Shown: positions 41,598 through 49,823 of the stretch, piece after piece | Position numbering within the stretch: position 1 is the stretch's first letter | Layout of the letters: each line of letters starts with the position of its first letter | NCBI GenBank assembly: GCA_964483085.1 | Contig: CAYZZX010000001.1 | Coordinates: 41,905-105,904, forward strand | Source of the DNA: JALHFZ01 sp964483085 | GTDB taxonomy: Bacteria > Synergistota > Synergistia > Synergistales > Aminobacteriaceae | DNA length: 64,000 nucleotides | Reading direction: 5' to 3' | Program-made: the position numbers and the translations under genes | Notes under the pieces: model-generated | Databases searched by the model: none | The model's input: the letters and a program-made list of their open reading frames with translations, nothing else | What the model was told of the DNA's origin: nothing

Positions 41598-42667
41598 ATT
41601 ATTCCGATAAACTCACCGAGCTCGAGGCGGATTACGAGGCAGCCGAGGCGAAAATGGCCGATCCGGCCCTGCAGAGTGACCGGAAGGAGCTTCAGGCCCT
41701 CGCGAAAAAACATTCCCGTCTGCAGCCTGTGGTGACGAAATTCCGCGAATTCCGCAAGCTCTCCCAAGAGATCGAGGAGGCAAAATCCCTTCTCCACGGC
41801 ACGGACGCCGATATGCAGGAGCTGGCGAAGGAGGAGCTCGCCCTGAAGGAACCCCTTCTTGAGGCAGCGGAGGAGGATCTGAAAATTCTCCTTCTTCCCG
41901 AGGATCCGAATGACGAGAAAAGCGTCATCATGGAGATCCGTGGCGGCGCCGGCGGCGAAGAAGCCGCACTCTTCGCTGCGGATCTCTTCCGCATGTACTG
42001 CCGCTTCGCCGAGCGGGAGGGGTGGAAGACCGAGATCATCGACTACAACGAGACCGGTATCGGCGGTTATAAAGAGATCATCTTCCGCATCGACGGCTCG
42101 GGTGCCTACAGCAAGCTGAAGTTCGACAGCGGCGTTCACCGTGTTCAGCGTGTGCCTTCCACGGAGGCGGGAGGGCGGATCCATACCTCCACCGCTACAG
42201 TCGCCGTCCTTCCCGAAGCGGAAGATGTGGACCTGAAGATCAACACGGAAGATCTGCGTATTGATACCTACCGCGCGAGCGGTGCCGGAGGGCAGCACGT
42301 GAACATGACTGATTCGGCCGTGCGCATCACCCATGTCCCCACGGGGGTGGTTGTTACCTGCCAGGATGAACGGTCCCAGCTGAAGAACCGCGTGAAGGCG
42401 CTGGCCTACCTCAAGGTAAAACTCTATGACCTCGAGCTGCAGAAGCAAAACGCTGAAGTAGCGTCCGAACGAAGAGGGCAGATAGGCACGGGGGACCGGT
42501 CGGAGCGCATACGGACCTATAACTTCTCTCAGAACAGAGTATCGGACCACCGGATCGGCGTGACCCTCTATAAGCTTGATCAGTATCTCGACGGAGACAT
42601 CTACGACCTGGTCGATGCCATGACGGTGGCAGACCAGACCGAGAGGCTGCATTCCATCGAAGGATGA
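41594..42667 (+). CDS. prfA: Peptide chain release factor 1
   Basis: Reads UAA/UAG. 357 residues with the GGQ hydrolysis motif (ASGAGGQHVN near 232-236) that PrmC methylates, and RF1-type spacing and length. Overlaps DUF1385 and is followed by prmC after 4 bases, a classic coupling of the substrate with its methylase. Confidence 0.97.
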   Translation: MNYSDKLTELEADYEAAEAKMADPALQSDRKELQALAKKHSRLQPVVTKFREFRKLSQEIEEAKSLLHGTDADMQELAKEELALKEPLLEAAEEDLKILLLPEDPNDEKSVIMEIRGGAGGEEAALFAADLFRMYCRFAEREGWKTEIIDYNETGIGGYKEIIFRIDGSGAYSKLKFDSGVHRVQRVPSTEAGGRIHTSTATVAVLPEAEDVDLKINTEDLRIDTYRASGAGGQHVNMTDSAVRITHVPTGVVVTCQDERSQLKNRVKALAYLKVKLYDLELQKQNAEVASERRGQIGTGDRSERIRTYNFSQNRVSDHRIGVTLYKLDQYLDGDIYDLVDAMTVADQTERLHSIEG

Positions 42668-42671
42668 GGCC

Positions 42672-43511
42672 GTGACGCTTCAGGAGGCACGCCTTCTTCT
42701 CCGCTCTCTCCTTTCGAGCGGCGGGGTTGAATGCTCTGAAAGAGAGGCGGATATTCTTCTCTGCGCAGCTGCGAAGCTCTCTCATGCTGAAATCTTTTCC
42801 CGCCCGGAGGGCATTCTGCCCTCCTCCGCGGTGGAAGTCCTCTTCGCTCTGGCCCGAAAAAGGGTGGAAGGAAAGCCCCTGCAATATCTTCTCGGTGAAT
42901 GGGATTTTTACGGCCGAACCCTTGAAGTCGCTGAAAACGTCCTGATCCCCCGGCCGGAGACGGAGACCGTCGTCGAAAAGGCTCTTGAGGGGTTTTCCGG
43001 AGGAACTTTTCTTGACTGGGGAACGGGAACGGGGTGCATCGCCCTCTCCCTTCTTCTTGACCGCCCGGCGGCCCGGGGAATCGCCGTGGACAGCAATCCC
43101 GCGGCACTTTCCACAGCCTGGAAAAATCTCCGGCGGTACGGATGCCTCGCCCGCTCTCTTCTATGGCACTCCCGCACTCCCGAAGACATCCCCTGCGGAG
43201 AAGCCTCCCTCGACCTCCTCGTGAGCAATCCCCCCTATATTTCCTCGTCCGTGCTTCCCTCCCTTCAGAAGGAGGTACTGCACGAACCACGGACAGCCCT
43301 TGACGGGGGCCCGGACGGGCTGGACTGCTACCGGATGCTTCTTGCCTGGTGTCCGAAGAGAGTGAAAAAAGGGGGAAGGGTGCTCTTCGAGGTGGGCGAC
43401 GGAGAACAGGCAGAGCGGTTGAAGGAAATTGCACCGACCAGTCTGAAATGCAAGGGAATTTTCCATGACCTTCAAGATAAACCTCGCTCAATACTCTGGA
43501 TTCGTGTATAA
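42672..43511 (+). CDS. prmC: Release factor glutamine methyltransferase
   Basis: N5-glutamine methylation of the GGQ motif of release factors. 279 residues: N-terminal helical domain (about 1-80), YLLGEWDFYGRTLEV...LIPRPETE, the SAM site DWGTGTGCIALSL and catalytic N186-P-P-Y. GTG start. Confidence 0.96.
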   Translation: MTLQEARLLLRSLLSSGGVECSEREADILLCAAAKLSHAEIFSRPEGILPSSAVEVLFALARKRVEGKPLQYLLGEWDFYGRTLEVAENVLIPRPETETVVEKALEGFSGGTFLDWGTGTGCIALSLLLDRPAARGIAVDSNPAALSTAWKNLRRYGCLARSLLWHSRTPEDIPCGEASLDLLVSNPPYISSSVLPSLQKEVLHEPRTALDGGPDGLDCYRMLLAWCPKRVKKGGRVLFEVGDGEQAERLKEIAPTSLKCKGIFHDLQDKPRSILWIRV

Positions 43512-43512
43512 T
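43507..43512 (+). promoter_or_regulatory. Possible trxB -10 element
   Basis: Perfect TATAAT ending just after the prmC stop, but no convincing -35 at 16-18 bases upstream. It is 39 bases before the trxB ATG. Confidence 0.4.
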
Positions 43513-43550
43513 TTTTAAAAAGATATTATTTGCATGGAGGGAAAAAGACT

Positions 43551-44744
43551 ATGGAAAAGAGAGAATTGGTCATCATAGGCGCTGGTCCCGCAGGTCTTAC
43601 GGCGGCTATTTACGGTAAAAGAGCAGGACTTGACGTTCTGCTTATCGAAAAGGGTGTTCCCGGCGGTCAGATCAACATCACTGAGGAAATTGAAAACTGG
43701 CCCGGAGTGCTTCATTCAACCGGTCCCGAACTGGGTCTGATGTTCAGGGCTCACGCGGAGAAGTTCAATACTGAGTTCCGCGAGGCCGATGTTCAGCGAA
43801 TTGAAGTCCGGGACGAGAAAAAGATCGTAGTGACAGATAAAGAAGAAATAGAGGCCGAAGCGATCATCTACGCCACGGGGGCTTTCTTCCGCAGGCTTGG
43901 ATGCGAAGGGGAAGCTGAGCATATCGGCCAGGGAGTAAGCTACTGTGCCGTATGCGACGGAGCCTTCTTTGAGGGAGAGGAGATCGCAGTTGTCGGCGGC
44001 GGAAACAGCGCCGTCGAAGAGGGGGAGTACCTCACGAAATTCGCCTCTAAGGTGTATATCATTCACCGCAGAGACGAGTTCCGGGCGGACCGGGCAGCCA
44101 TCGAGCGGGCTCTTTCCAATCCGAAGATCGTTCCCGTCTGGAATACGGTCGTCGAACGGATCGAAGGGGACGGCATAGTGGAAAATCTCGCCCTCCGGAA
44201 TCAAAAGACCGGAGAAACCTCCGATCTTCCTGTAGCCGGAGTCTTCATGTTCGTTGGTCAGTCCCCTCACGACGAGGCCATCAAGGGGCTGGTGAAGGCA
44301 GCAAAGGGCGGATGGATCGAGACGAACGATGAGATGGAGACCTCTGTGGAAGGCCTCTTCGCCGCCGGCGACGTCCGGACCAAGGGGCTGCGTCAGGTCG
44401 TGACCGCCTCCGCCGATGGTGCCATCGCCGCCATGAGCGCCTCAGCCTACATAAACGAGCAGGTCCACCTCAATAAGACCCTTCTTGAGCCCGAAAAAGT
44501 GATCGCCCTCTTCTATTCGAGCATCGACCGCGAACAGGTGAAGCTGGCAGACGACGCAGCCGCCCGGGCTGAAAAAGAAGGAAAGAAAATCGTCCTCATC
44601 GACGGCTACAGAAATGAGCGTATGTCCAGAAAGCTGCATCTCGATACGCTGCCCGCAATAGTCCACCTCGGCTCCGGCGTGGTCAAGGATGTGAAGTCTC
44701 TCTCATCCGTCGAGGATGCACTTGATTTTGTGAAGAATAGCTGA
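43551..44744 (+). CDS. trxB: Thioredoxin reductase with C-terminal cysteine-less thioredoxin-like extension
   Basis: 397 residues. Residues 1-308 are a normal low-Mr TrxB: FAD site IIGAGPAGLTAAIYG, redox pair C132-A-V-C135-D, NADPH site GGGNSAVEE and HRRDEFRA, and AAGD near 271. Residues about 310-397 (VIALFYSSIDREQ...DTLPAIVHLGSG) look like a thioredoxin fold, but the WCxxC position reads FYSSID with no cysteine. It cannot do dithiol exchange itself; a docking or regulatory role is possible (inference). ATG chosen at 43551 after TGGAGG; pfkB follows closely. Confidence 0.9.
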   Translation: MEKRELVIIGAGPAGLTAAIYGKRAGLDVLLIEKGVPGGQINITEEIENWPGVLHSTGPELGLMFRAHAEKFNTEFREADVQRIEVRDEKKIVVTDKEEIEAEAIIYATGAFFRRLGCEGEAEHIGQGVSYCAVCDGAFFEGEEIAVVGGGNSAVEEGEYLTKFASKVYIIHRRDEFRADRAAIERALSNPKIVPVWNTVVERIEGDGIVENLALRNQKTGETSDLPVAGVFMFVGQSPHDEAIKGLVKAAKGGWIETNDEMETSVEGLFAAGDVRTKGLRQVVTASADGAIAAMSASAYINEQVHLNKTLLEPEKVIALFYSSIDREQVKLADDAAARAEKEGKKIVLIDGYRNERMSRKLHLDTLPAIVHLGSGVVKDVKSLSSVEDALDFVKNS

Positions 44745-44748
44745 TTAC

Positions 44749-45681
44749 ATGATTTTGACGGTCACCCTCAATCCTGCGGTGGACGAAGAGTATTTCGTTC
44801 CGGAATTTCGTCCGGGAGGATGGTTTCGCACGACGAAAAGCGCCCGTTCTCCCGGAGGCAAGGGGATCAATATCTCCATGCTTCTGTCCCAATTCGGCTA
44901 CACGTCAACAGCAACGGGATTTCTCGCCGGTTTTAACGGCGAGTATATCCGGGACGCCATGAGAAGAAGCCGCATTCCGACGAACTTCGTCCATGTGCAG
45001 GGGGAGACCCGTACGAATATGTACGTCACCGACGAGACGGGAAATATGGAGACGGGGATATCCGAACAGGGGCCTCTTATTCCCTCTGAGGCTCTCGACC
45101 GCCTCAGAAAGGTCTATGCCCGCATTCTTCCCCGGACCCGGATGGTCGTTATGGGCGGTTCCATCCCCCCCGGCGTTCCCGAGGGGATATTCGGCGAATT
45201 CATCGCCCTGGCAAAGGCGCATTCCATACCCACCATCGTCGATGCTGCCGGCCCGCCCCTTCTTTCAGCTCTGGATGCAGGCCCGACAGTGCTGAAGCTG
45301 GACCATCGGTTTATGTCCAAGGTTCTGGGCACATCCCTCTCCTCCCTTGATTACCTCATCGACGAGGTGTCGAAGTTTCACGCCCGGGGAGTGGAGTGGG
45401 CGATAGCATCCTACCGCACCTACGGGGATGTCTTTTTCTCTCCAGACGGGATCTATCTTGCCCTTGCTGACAGAAAGAGCGTCCGCTCCATCTTCACGGC
45501 AAGTGACGCCCTGCTTGCAGGGCTTATCGTCGCTCATGAAGAGAAAATGTCCGTCGAGGATTCCATCCGCTTCTCCATGGCATCAGCGTGGGAGAGCGCG
45601 ACCCATACAGGAAAGGGTATACGGAACAGGAAGGCCGTCGAGGAGTTCATTCCCCGGGTCGAACTTGAACGCCTCTCCTGA
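44749..45681 (+). CDS. PfkB-family sugar kinase, FruK/LacC-like but divergent
   Basis: 310 residues. It opens like 1-phosphofructokinase (MILTVTLNPAVDEEY, P35-GGKG-39, GSIPPGVP at 137-144). Two key places deviate: the KPN of the family reads K183-L-D, and the catalytic GAGD reads T250-A-S-D253, so the catalytic Asp is kept while the anion-hole glycines are lost. It lies between trxB and fliS with no sugar transporter nearby. Activity on a sugar phosphate is uncertain. Confidence 0.75.
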   Translation: MILTVTLNPAVDEEYFVPEFRPGGWFRTTKSARSPGGKGINISMLLSQFGYTSTATGFLAGFNGEYIRDAMRRSRIPTNFVHVQGETRTNMYVTDETGNMETGISEQGPLIPSEALDRLRKVYARILPRTRMVVMGGSIPPGVPEGIFGEFIALAKAHSIPTIVDAAGPPLLSALDAGPTVLKLDHRFMSKVLGTSLSSLDYLIDEVSKFHARGVEWAIASYRTYGDVFFSPDGIYLALADRKSVRSIFTASDALLAGLIVAHEEKMSVEDSIRFSMASAWESATHTGKGIRNRKAVEEFIPRVELERLS

Positions 45682-45771
45682 GAAATCGCTGCCGGGAGGA
45701 CCGTCGTTCCGTAATGTTTTTCCCTCCTTTCGCCGAGACAAGAGAGAGAGAAAGGAGGCGGTTCTTTCCCC

Positions 45772-46260
45772 ATGGACGTAAAAAACGGGCAGAACGCTCA
45801 GGCAGTCTATCTTGCCACACGGGTCAACACGGCATCGAAGGAGCAGCTTTTGTTGCTGACCTACGAGATTGGTATTCGAGCATGCAGAAATGCTGAGGGT
45901 GCATTGGTCAACGGAAGTCCCGAAGATCTGAATACCCACGTCAAAAAGGCCCAGGATGTCCTTCGCGAACTTATGGTCACCCTCAACAAGGAGACCGGCG
46001 GAGAAGTGGCCGAAAACCTCATGCAGCTCTACGACTTCATGTATTTTCTCCTCATTGAGGCGAATATCGGCAGGGACGGCGAGAAGCTCGCCGTGGTCAG
46101 ATCCATGCTCGAAGAATTGAAGACCGTCTGGGAGGAAGCGGCCGCGAAGCTGGCGGCTGAAAACACCGATTTGGCGGAGCCTGCTTCCTCCTCTGGTCAA
46201 TCGAAATCCGGACAGCAGGTCGGAGCGCTCTCCGGAGGGGGGCTGAATATTGCGGGCTGA
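45772..46260 (+). CDS. fliS: Flagellar export chaperone FliS
   Basis: 162 residues. The FliS pattern AVYLATRVNTASKEQLLLLTYEIGIRAC is followed by helices and LMQLYDFMYFLLIEANIGRD. It prevents early flagellin polymerisation. The C-terminal 30 residues are Ser/Gly/Gln-rich and extra. An AAAGGAGG site lies 13 bases upstream, a rather long spacing. No flagellin or fliD gene is visible nearby. Overlaps flgN by 11 bases. Confidence 0.85.
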   Translation: MDVKNGQNAQAVYLATRVNTASKEQLLLLTYEIGIRACRNAEGALVNGSPEDLNTHVKKAQDVLRELMVTLNKETGGEVAENLMQLYDFMYFLLIEANIGRDGEKLAVVRSMLEELKTVWEEAAAKLAAENTDLAEPASSSGQSKSGQQVGALSGGGLNIAG

Positions 46261-46711
46261 TTTCGAACGAAATCTTTCATCTTTGGCATCCTCTGAACTC
46301 GCTTTATATAACGAGCTTGCCGTCCTTGTGCGGCAGGAGCGTGAATGCGTCGTCTCTGGAGACATGGAATCCCTTCTCTCCATCCTCACTGACAAGCAGG
46401 ACGTCATCTCCCGTCAGGAGCGCATACAGGAGGGGTGGAACTCCCTGTGCGGGGAGATCGGTCTGGAAGAGGGAAGGGAAGGCCCTGTCTTCTGGGAAAA
46501 GATCGCGGACTTTCTCGGTAATTCTGCAACCGCGGAGTTGAAATCATCCCTTGCGGCCATCAGAGATACCGCCAGAAGGGTTCTGGACGAGGAGTTGGAA
46601 GTCCAGGAGCTTCTTGAACTTCATGTCAAAGACCTGCGTCAGCAGATGCTCCAGCTTTCCCGGGCCAAAAAAGCGGTCCGGGGGTATTCCGCCCACGGAG
46701 GAATGATCTAG
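46250..46711 (+). CDS. FlgN-like hook-associated protein chaperone
   Basis: 153 residues, nearly all helical, with the FlgN layout (ALYNELAVLVRQERECVVSGDMESLLSILTDKQDVISR). It would guard FlgK and FlgL before export. TTG start inside fliS. It stops at TAG, 0 bases before the M48 reading frame, in the same frame. Confidence 0.7.
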   Translation: MRADFERNLSSLASSELALYNELAVLVRQERECVVSGDMESLLSILTDKQDVISRQERIQEGWNSLCGEIGLEEGREGPVFWEKIADFLGNSATAELKSSLAAIRDTARRVLDEELEVQELLELHVKDLRQQMLQLSRAKKAVRGYSAHGGMI

Positions 46712-47812
46712 ATAGAAAAAGCAAAAGCACGGATTTCCGGCTTCGGCCTTCTCAGAACAGCCGCTCTTCTTTTCCTCTTTCTCCTTCTTTTGTGTCTTCC
46801 CGGAGAAGGGGCAACGATAGACAAGGAGATTGCTCTTGGAAAAAAGGCAGCGGCCGATGTCGAGGAAAGATGGGAAGTTCAGTCAGATCCGTCGCTGAAC
46901 GCCCGTCTCTCTATGCTTTTGAACCGATTTCTCCCCCATCTCTCCCGGCCGCTTCCATACGAGGTCAAGGTCATACGGGATGAAATGATCAACGCCTTCA
47001 GCCTTCCTGGAGGAACGATCTATTTCACCACGGGAATTATAGATTTTCTCCGCACCGACAGTCAGATTGCGGCCATTCTCGCCCACGAACTCATTCACGC
47101 CGACAATGCCCATGTCATGATTCAGACCGCCCGGTCATCGAAGATTTCTCTCGCAGGCCTTCTTCTTCTCGTGGCAAGCCAGGGGAGCGTCGGCCCCATG
47201 ATTTTGACGAACCTTGCCCAGATTGCCGTGACGAACTCCTACAGCAAGGATCTTGAAAGAGAGGCCGACCGGGAGGGGTTCCGAATCCTCGAAGAAGCGG
47301 GATTTCCTCCTGCTGCAATGATCACAGCCCTCGAAGCAATGGCCTACGACCAGCTCAAACGCCCCTACTTCGATGCCGGAGTGTTCATGACCCATCCAGA
47401 GCTTGCCGAGAGAATCGCCTATCTTCTCGAGACCGCCAGGGAGAAGGGGTTCCCTGTGCAGCGGAAGACTGCGCTCCATCTTCTCCGGCCGTCAGTGGTG
47501 GAAGAAAAGGAACGGCTCGTCCTTCTTCTGGACGGAAATCCTGTCTGGTCAGTTCCCCGCGGAACTGATAATGCAGCTCTGTTGGCGGAGGTGTCGGCAA
47601 AGATCGACACCTTTCTGCAGATGGAAACACCGCCCTTCGAAATACAGGTTCTTTCCCTCAGCGGAGGCAAAGCCCTCCGGGTCGGCCCGGCTCTCGTAGC
47701 CGCCGAACCCATTCCGTCAGGGGCCGATTCCCTTGAGTCCTTTCGAACCGCTCTCGTCCATTCCCTCGGAAAAGCCCGGGATACCCACCCCGGGGCCCAT
47801 TATCTCCGGTAA
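46712..47812 (+). CDS. M48-family metalloprotease with probable AUA start
   Basis: 366 residues if translated from ATA 46712: IEKAKARISGFGLLRTAALLF...LLCLPGEGA is a complete signal peptide. The zinc motif is H125-E-L-I-H129 with a distal KDLEREADREG supplying the third ligand, as in BepA/LoiP-type periplasmic proteases. The first standard start (TTG 46790) falls inside the hydrophobic core and has no ribosome site, whereas GGAGGA (46697-46702) lies 9 bases before ATA. Coupling to flgN is very likely. A function in outer-membrane quality control is inferred. Confidence 0.82.
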   Translation: MEKAKARISGFGLLRTAALLFLFLLLLCLPGEGATIDKEIALGKKAAADVEERWEVQSDPSLNARLSMLLNRFLPHLSRPLPYEVKVIRDEMINAFSLPGGTIYFTTGIIDFLRTDSQIAAILAHELIHADNAHVMIQTARSSKISLAGLLLLVASQGSVGPMILTNLAQIAVTNSYSKDLEREADREGFRILEEAGFPPAAMITALEAMAYDQLKRPYFDAGVFMTHPELAERIAYLLETAREKGFPVQRKTALHLLRPSVVEEKERLVLLLDGNPVWSVPRGTDNAALLAEVSAKIDTFLQMETPPFEIQVLSLSGGKALRVGPALVAAEPIPSGADSLESFRTALVHSLGKARDTHPGAHYLR

Positions 47813-47947
47813 AAATTGTTGTAGAATAGCACAGAGGTCTTCGTAATTCTTGGCGCCTCCCTCCGCACGGAGGGGGCGTGAGGGCGTTTCTGGAAGAGAC
47901 AATTGTCCCGGAGCGCACAAGTTCAGCCTTTGAAGGGGGAAGAAGCC

Positions 47948-49756
47948 GTGTCCGTCTCCTTGTACCGACGATATCGCCCCAGGACGTTCAGCGACGTGAA
48001 GGGGCAGAGCATGGCAGTGGATGTGCTGCAGAAGGCCCTTCTGCGAGGACAGACAGGGCATGCCTATCTTTTCTCCGGACCGAGAGGGTGCGGAAAAACA
48101 TCCATGGCGCGCCTTCTCGCCGCCGCATTGAACTGTACTGAAGCGGTGGAGGGGGAACCCTGCGGAAAATGCTCAAGCTGCGTGGAAATAAAATCGGGAA
48201 ACAGCCTCGACGTTGTGGAAATCGACGGAGCGTCGAATAATAGTGTGGATGAGATCCGGGAGCTCAAGACCCACGTCTCCCTGGCCTCTTTTTCATCTCG
48301 ATGGAAGATATACATTATCGACGAAGTGCACATGCTTTCCATTGCTGCCTTCAACGCTCTGCTGAAAACCCTTGAGGAACCTCCGTCCTTCGTGGTCTTC
48401 ATTCTCGCCACCACCGAACCCCAGAAGATTCCGGCCACGATCCGGTCTCGATGTCAGCACATTCCCTTCCGCAGAATCTCTGTGGAGGACATCGCTGCAC
48501 GGCTGGCCGAGGTCGCCCGGAGCGAAGGGGTTGCCTATGACGAAGAGGCCCTCAGAGAGATCGCCCGTCAGTCCGATGGCGCTCTTCGGGACGCTCTCTC
48601 CCTGATGGAGCAGGGGCTCTCTCTGTCGGGAGGAGAGCTGACTGCTGAAGGGGTCGCCCGTCTTCTCGGCGGAGGAACTCTGGGAGAGCTTGAAGAGTGG
48701 ATTACCTCCCTTCGGAGCAACTCTCCCTCGCCCTTCCTGCTTCTTGAGGAGATGTTCAGGCGGGGGGCATCTCCTCAGCGGGTTGTGGAGGGGATTTTCC
48801 TCCTCTTCCGCAACCTGTGGGTTTCCAGGCAATGGGGCCCTTCTGTTCTCGACTCGCTGGCCCTGCCTGAAAGCGAAAAGGCCTTTCTGCTCGAGGAGGG
48901 GGAGGAGTGGAGTGCCGATGATCTGGGAGAGATGATGCTCTTCTGCTCGAAGCTTATACCGCAGCTTCGCGCGGGCCTCCGTTTTGACGTTCTATCGGGC
49001 CTTCTTTCCTCGAAGGCTCATGGAATGCTCCGGGAGAAAGAGCGCCCCCCCATGAAAAAAGCCGAAGTTCAGCCCGCGGAAGGGGAGAGGGAGAAGATTT
49101 CCCTTCCCACCCTTCCGGAAGAAAAACCTCCGGTTCCCTTCTCCCGGGTGGAGCTTCCCGGAGAGAAAGAATCCCTACCCGTTCCCCTCACCGCTGAAGA
49201 GTGGGGAGGGTTTGAGAAAATGCTCTTCGAAAAAGATATTCTTCTCTATTGCGCTCTCGCCGGCACGGAGATTTCCATTACGGGCCGGAATATCTCTCTT
49301 CGTTTTCCCCAAGAACGGCGATACTGTTTCGAAGCCCTCTCCTCCGAGCGAAATACCTTCACCCTCGGCACGCGGATAGAAGAGCATTTCGGCGGCGGTG
49401 TGGATCTGAATCTCTGCTGGATGGAGCAGAAAAAATCCTGCGGAAGGGGGAACGATCTCTGCATCCCCTCTCCCGCTGATGTTCATGGAGCGGAAGAGGC
49501 TCCGACACGGCCGCTGCCCCTCTTTCGGGTGCCGGACAGTGTCACCGGTGAAAAAGAAAAGGTTCCCGGAGAGAGGGAAACGACGGATGCTCCCACTATG
49601 GATGAAAGCGTTCCTGACGAAGAAGCGGACCCCTCCGAGCTGCCCTTTGAGGGGTTGGTGAACGAGGTGCTCAAATGGAGCAGCGGTGAGATCGTCCTCA
49701 TTACAAAGGGCGGAGCGTCCGACGAAGATTTGGCGGAAGACATTCGGCCCGACTAA
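47948..49756 (+). CDS. dnaX: DNA polymerase III gamma/tau subunit
   Basis: Clamp-loader ATPase, 602 residues from GTG 47948 (VSVSLYRRYRPRTFSDVKGQ, the family start; GGGGGAAGAA upstream). Walker A GPRGCGKT at 44-51, zinc module C63, C72, C75, C78, DEVH at 125-128, sensor 1 LATTEPQKIPATIRSRC. From about residue 360 the tail is charged and Pro-rich, then a C-terminal domain. An A6 run at 49055-49060 is not a proven frameshift site. The 47813-47947 leader has a CCTCCC/GGGAGG-type hairpin. Confidence 0.96.
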   Translation: MSVSLYRRYRPRTFSDVKGQSMAVDVLQKALLRGQTGHAYLFSGPRGCGKTSMARLLAAALNCTEAVEGEPCGKCSSCVEIKSGNSLDVVEIDGASNNSVDEIRELKTHVSLASFSSRWKIYIIDEVHMLSIAAFNALLKTLEEPPSFVVFILATTEPQKIPATIRSRCQHIPFRRISVEDIAARLAEVARSEGVAYDEEALREIARQSDGALRDALSLMEQGLSLSGGELTAEGVARLLGGGTLGELEEWITSLRSNSPSPFLLLEEMFRRGASPQRVVEGIFLLFRNLWVSRQWGPSVLDSLALPESEKAFLLEEGEEWSADDLGEMMLFCSKLIPQLRAGLRFDVLSGLLSSKAHGMLREKERPPMKKAEVQPAEGEREKISLPTLPEEKPPVPFSRVELPGEKESLPVPLTAEEWGGFEKMLFEKDILLYCALAGTEISITGRNISLRFPQERRYCFEALSSERNTFTLGTRIEEHFGGGVDLNLCWMEQKKSCGRGNDLCIPSPADVHGAEEAPTRPLPLFRVPDSVTGEKEKVPGERETTDAPTMDESVPDEEADPSELPFEGLVNEVLKWSSGEIVLITKGGASDEDLAEDIRPD

Positions 49757-49823
49757 AAAAACATAAAAATATAACAGACAGCCGGAAGGAGAGAACTTCC
49801 TTTCGGCGGGCAGGAGCACATAC

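Noticed and set aside
47861..47947. Signal recognition particle RNA gene next to dnaX
   Set aside because: A GC-rich hairpin is present, but the conserved SRP apical loop (GGAAGCAGC-type) is missing.
49055..49060. Six-A run in dnaX as a gamma/tau frameshift site
   Set aside because: The reading frame (AAA AAA G) does not match the A AAA AAG arrangement used in E. coli, and no stimulating stem or upstream Shine-Dalgarno is evident.
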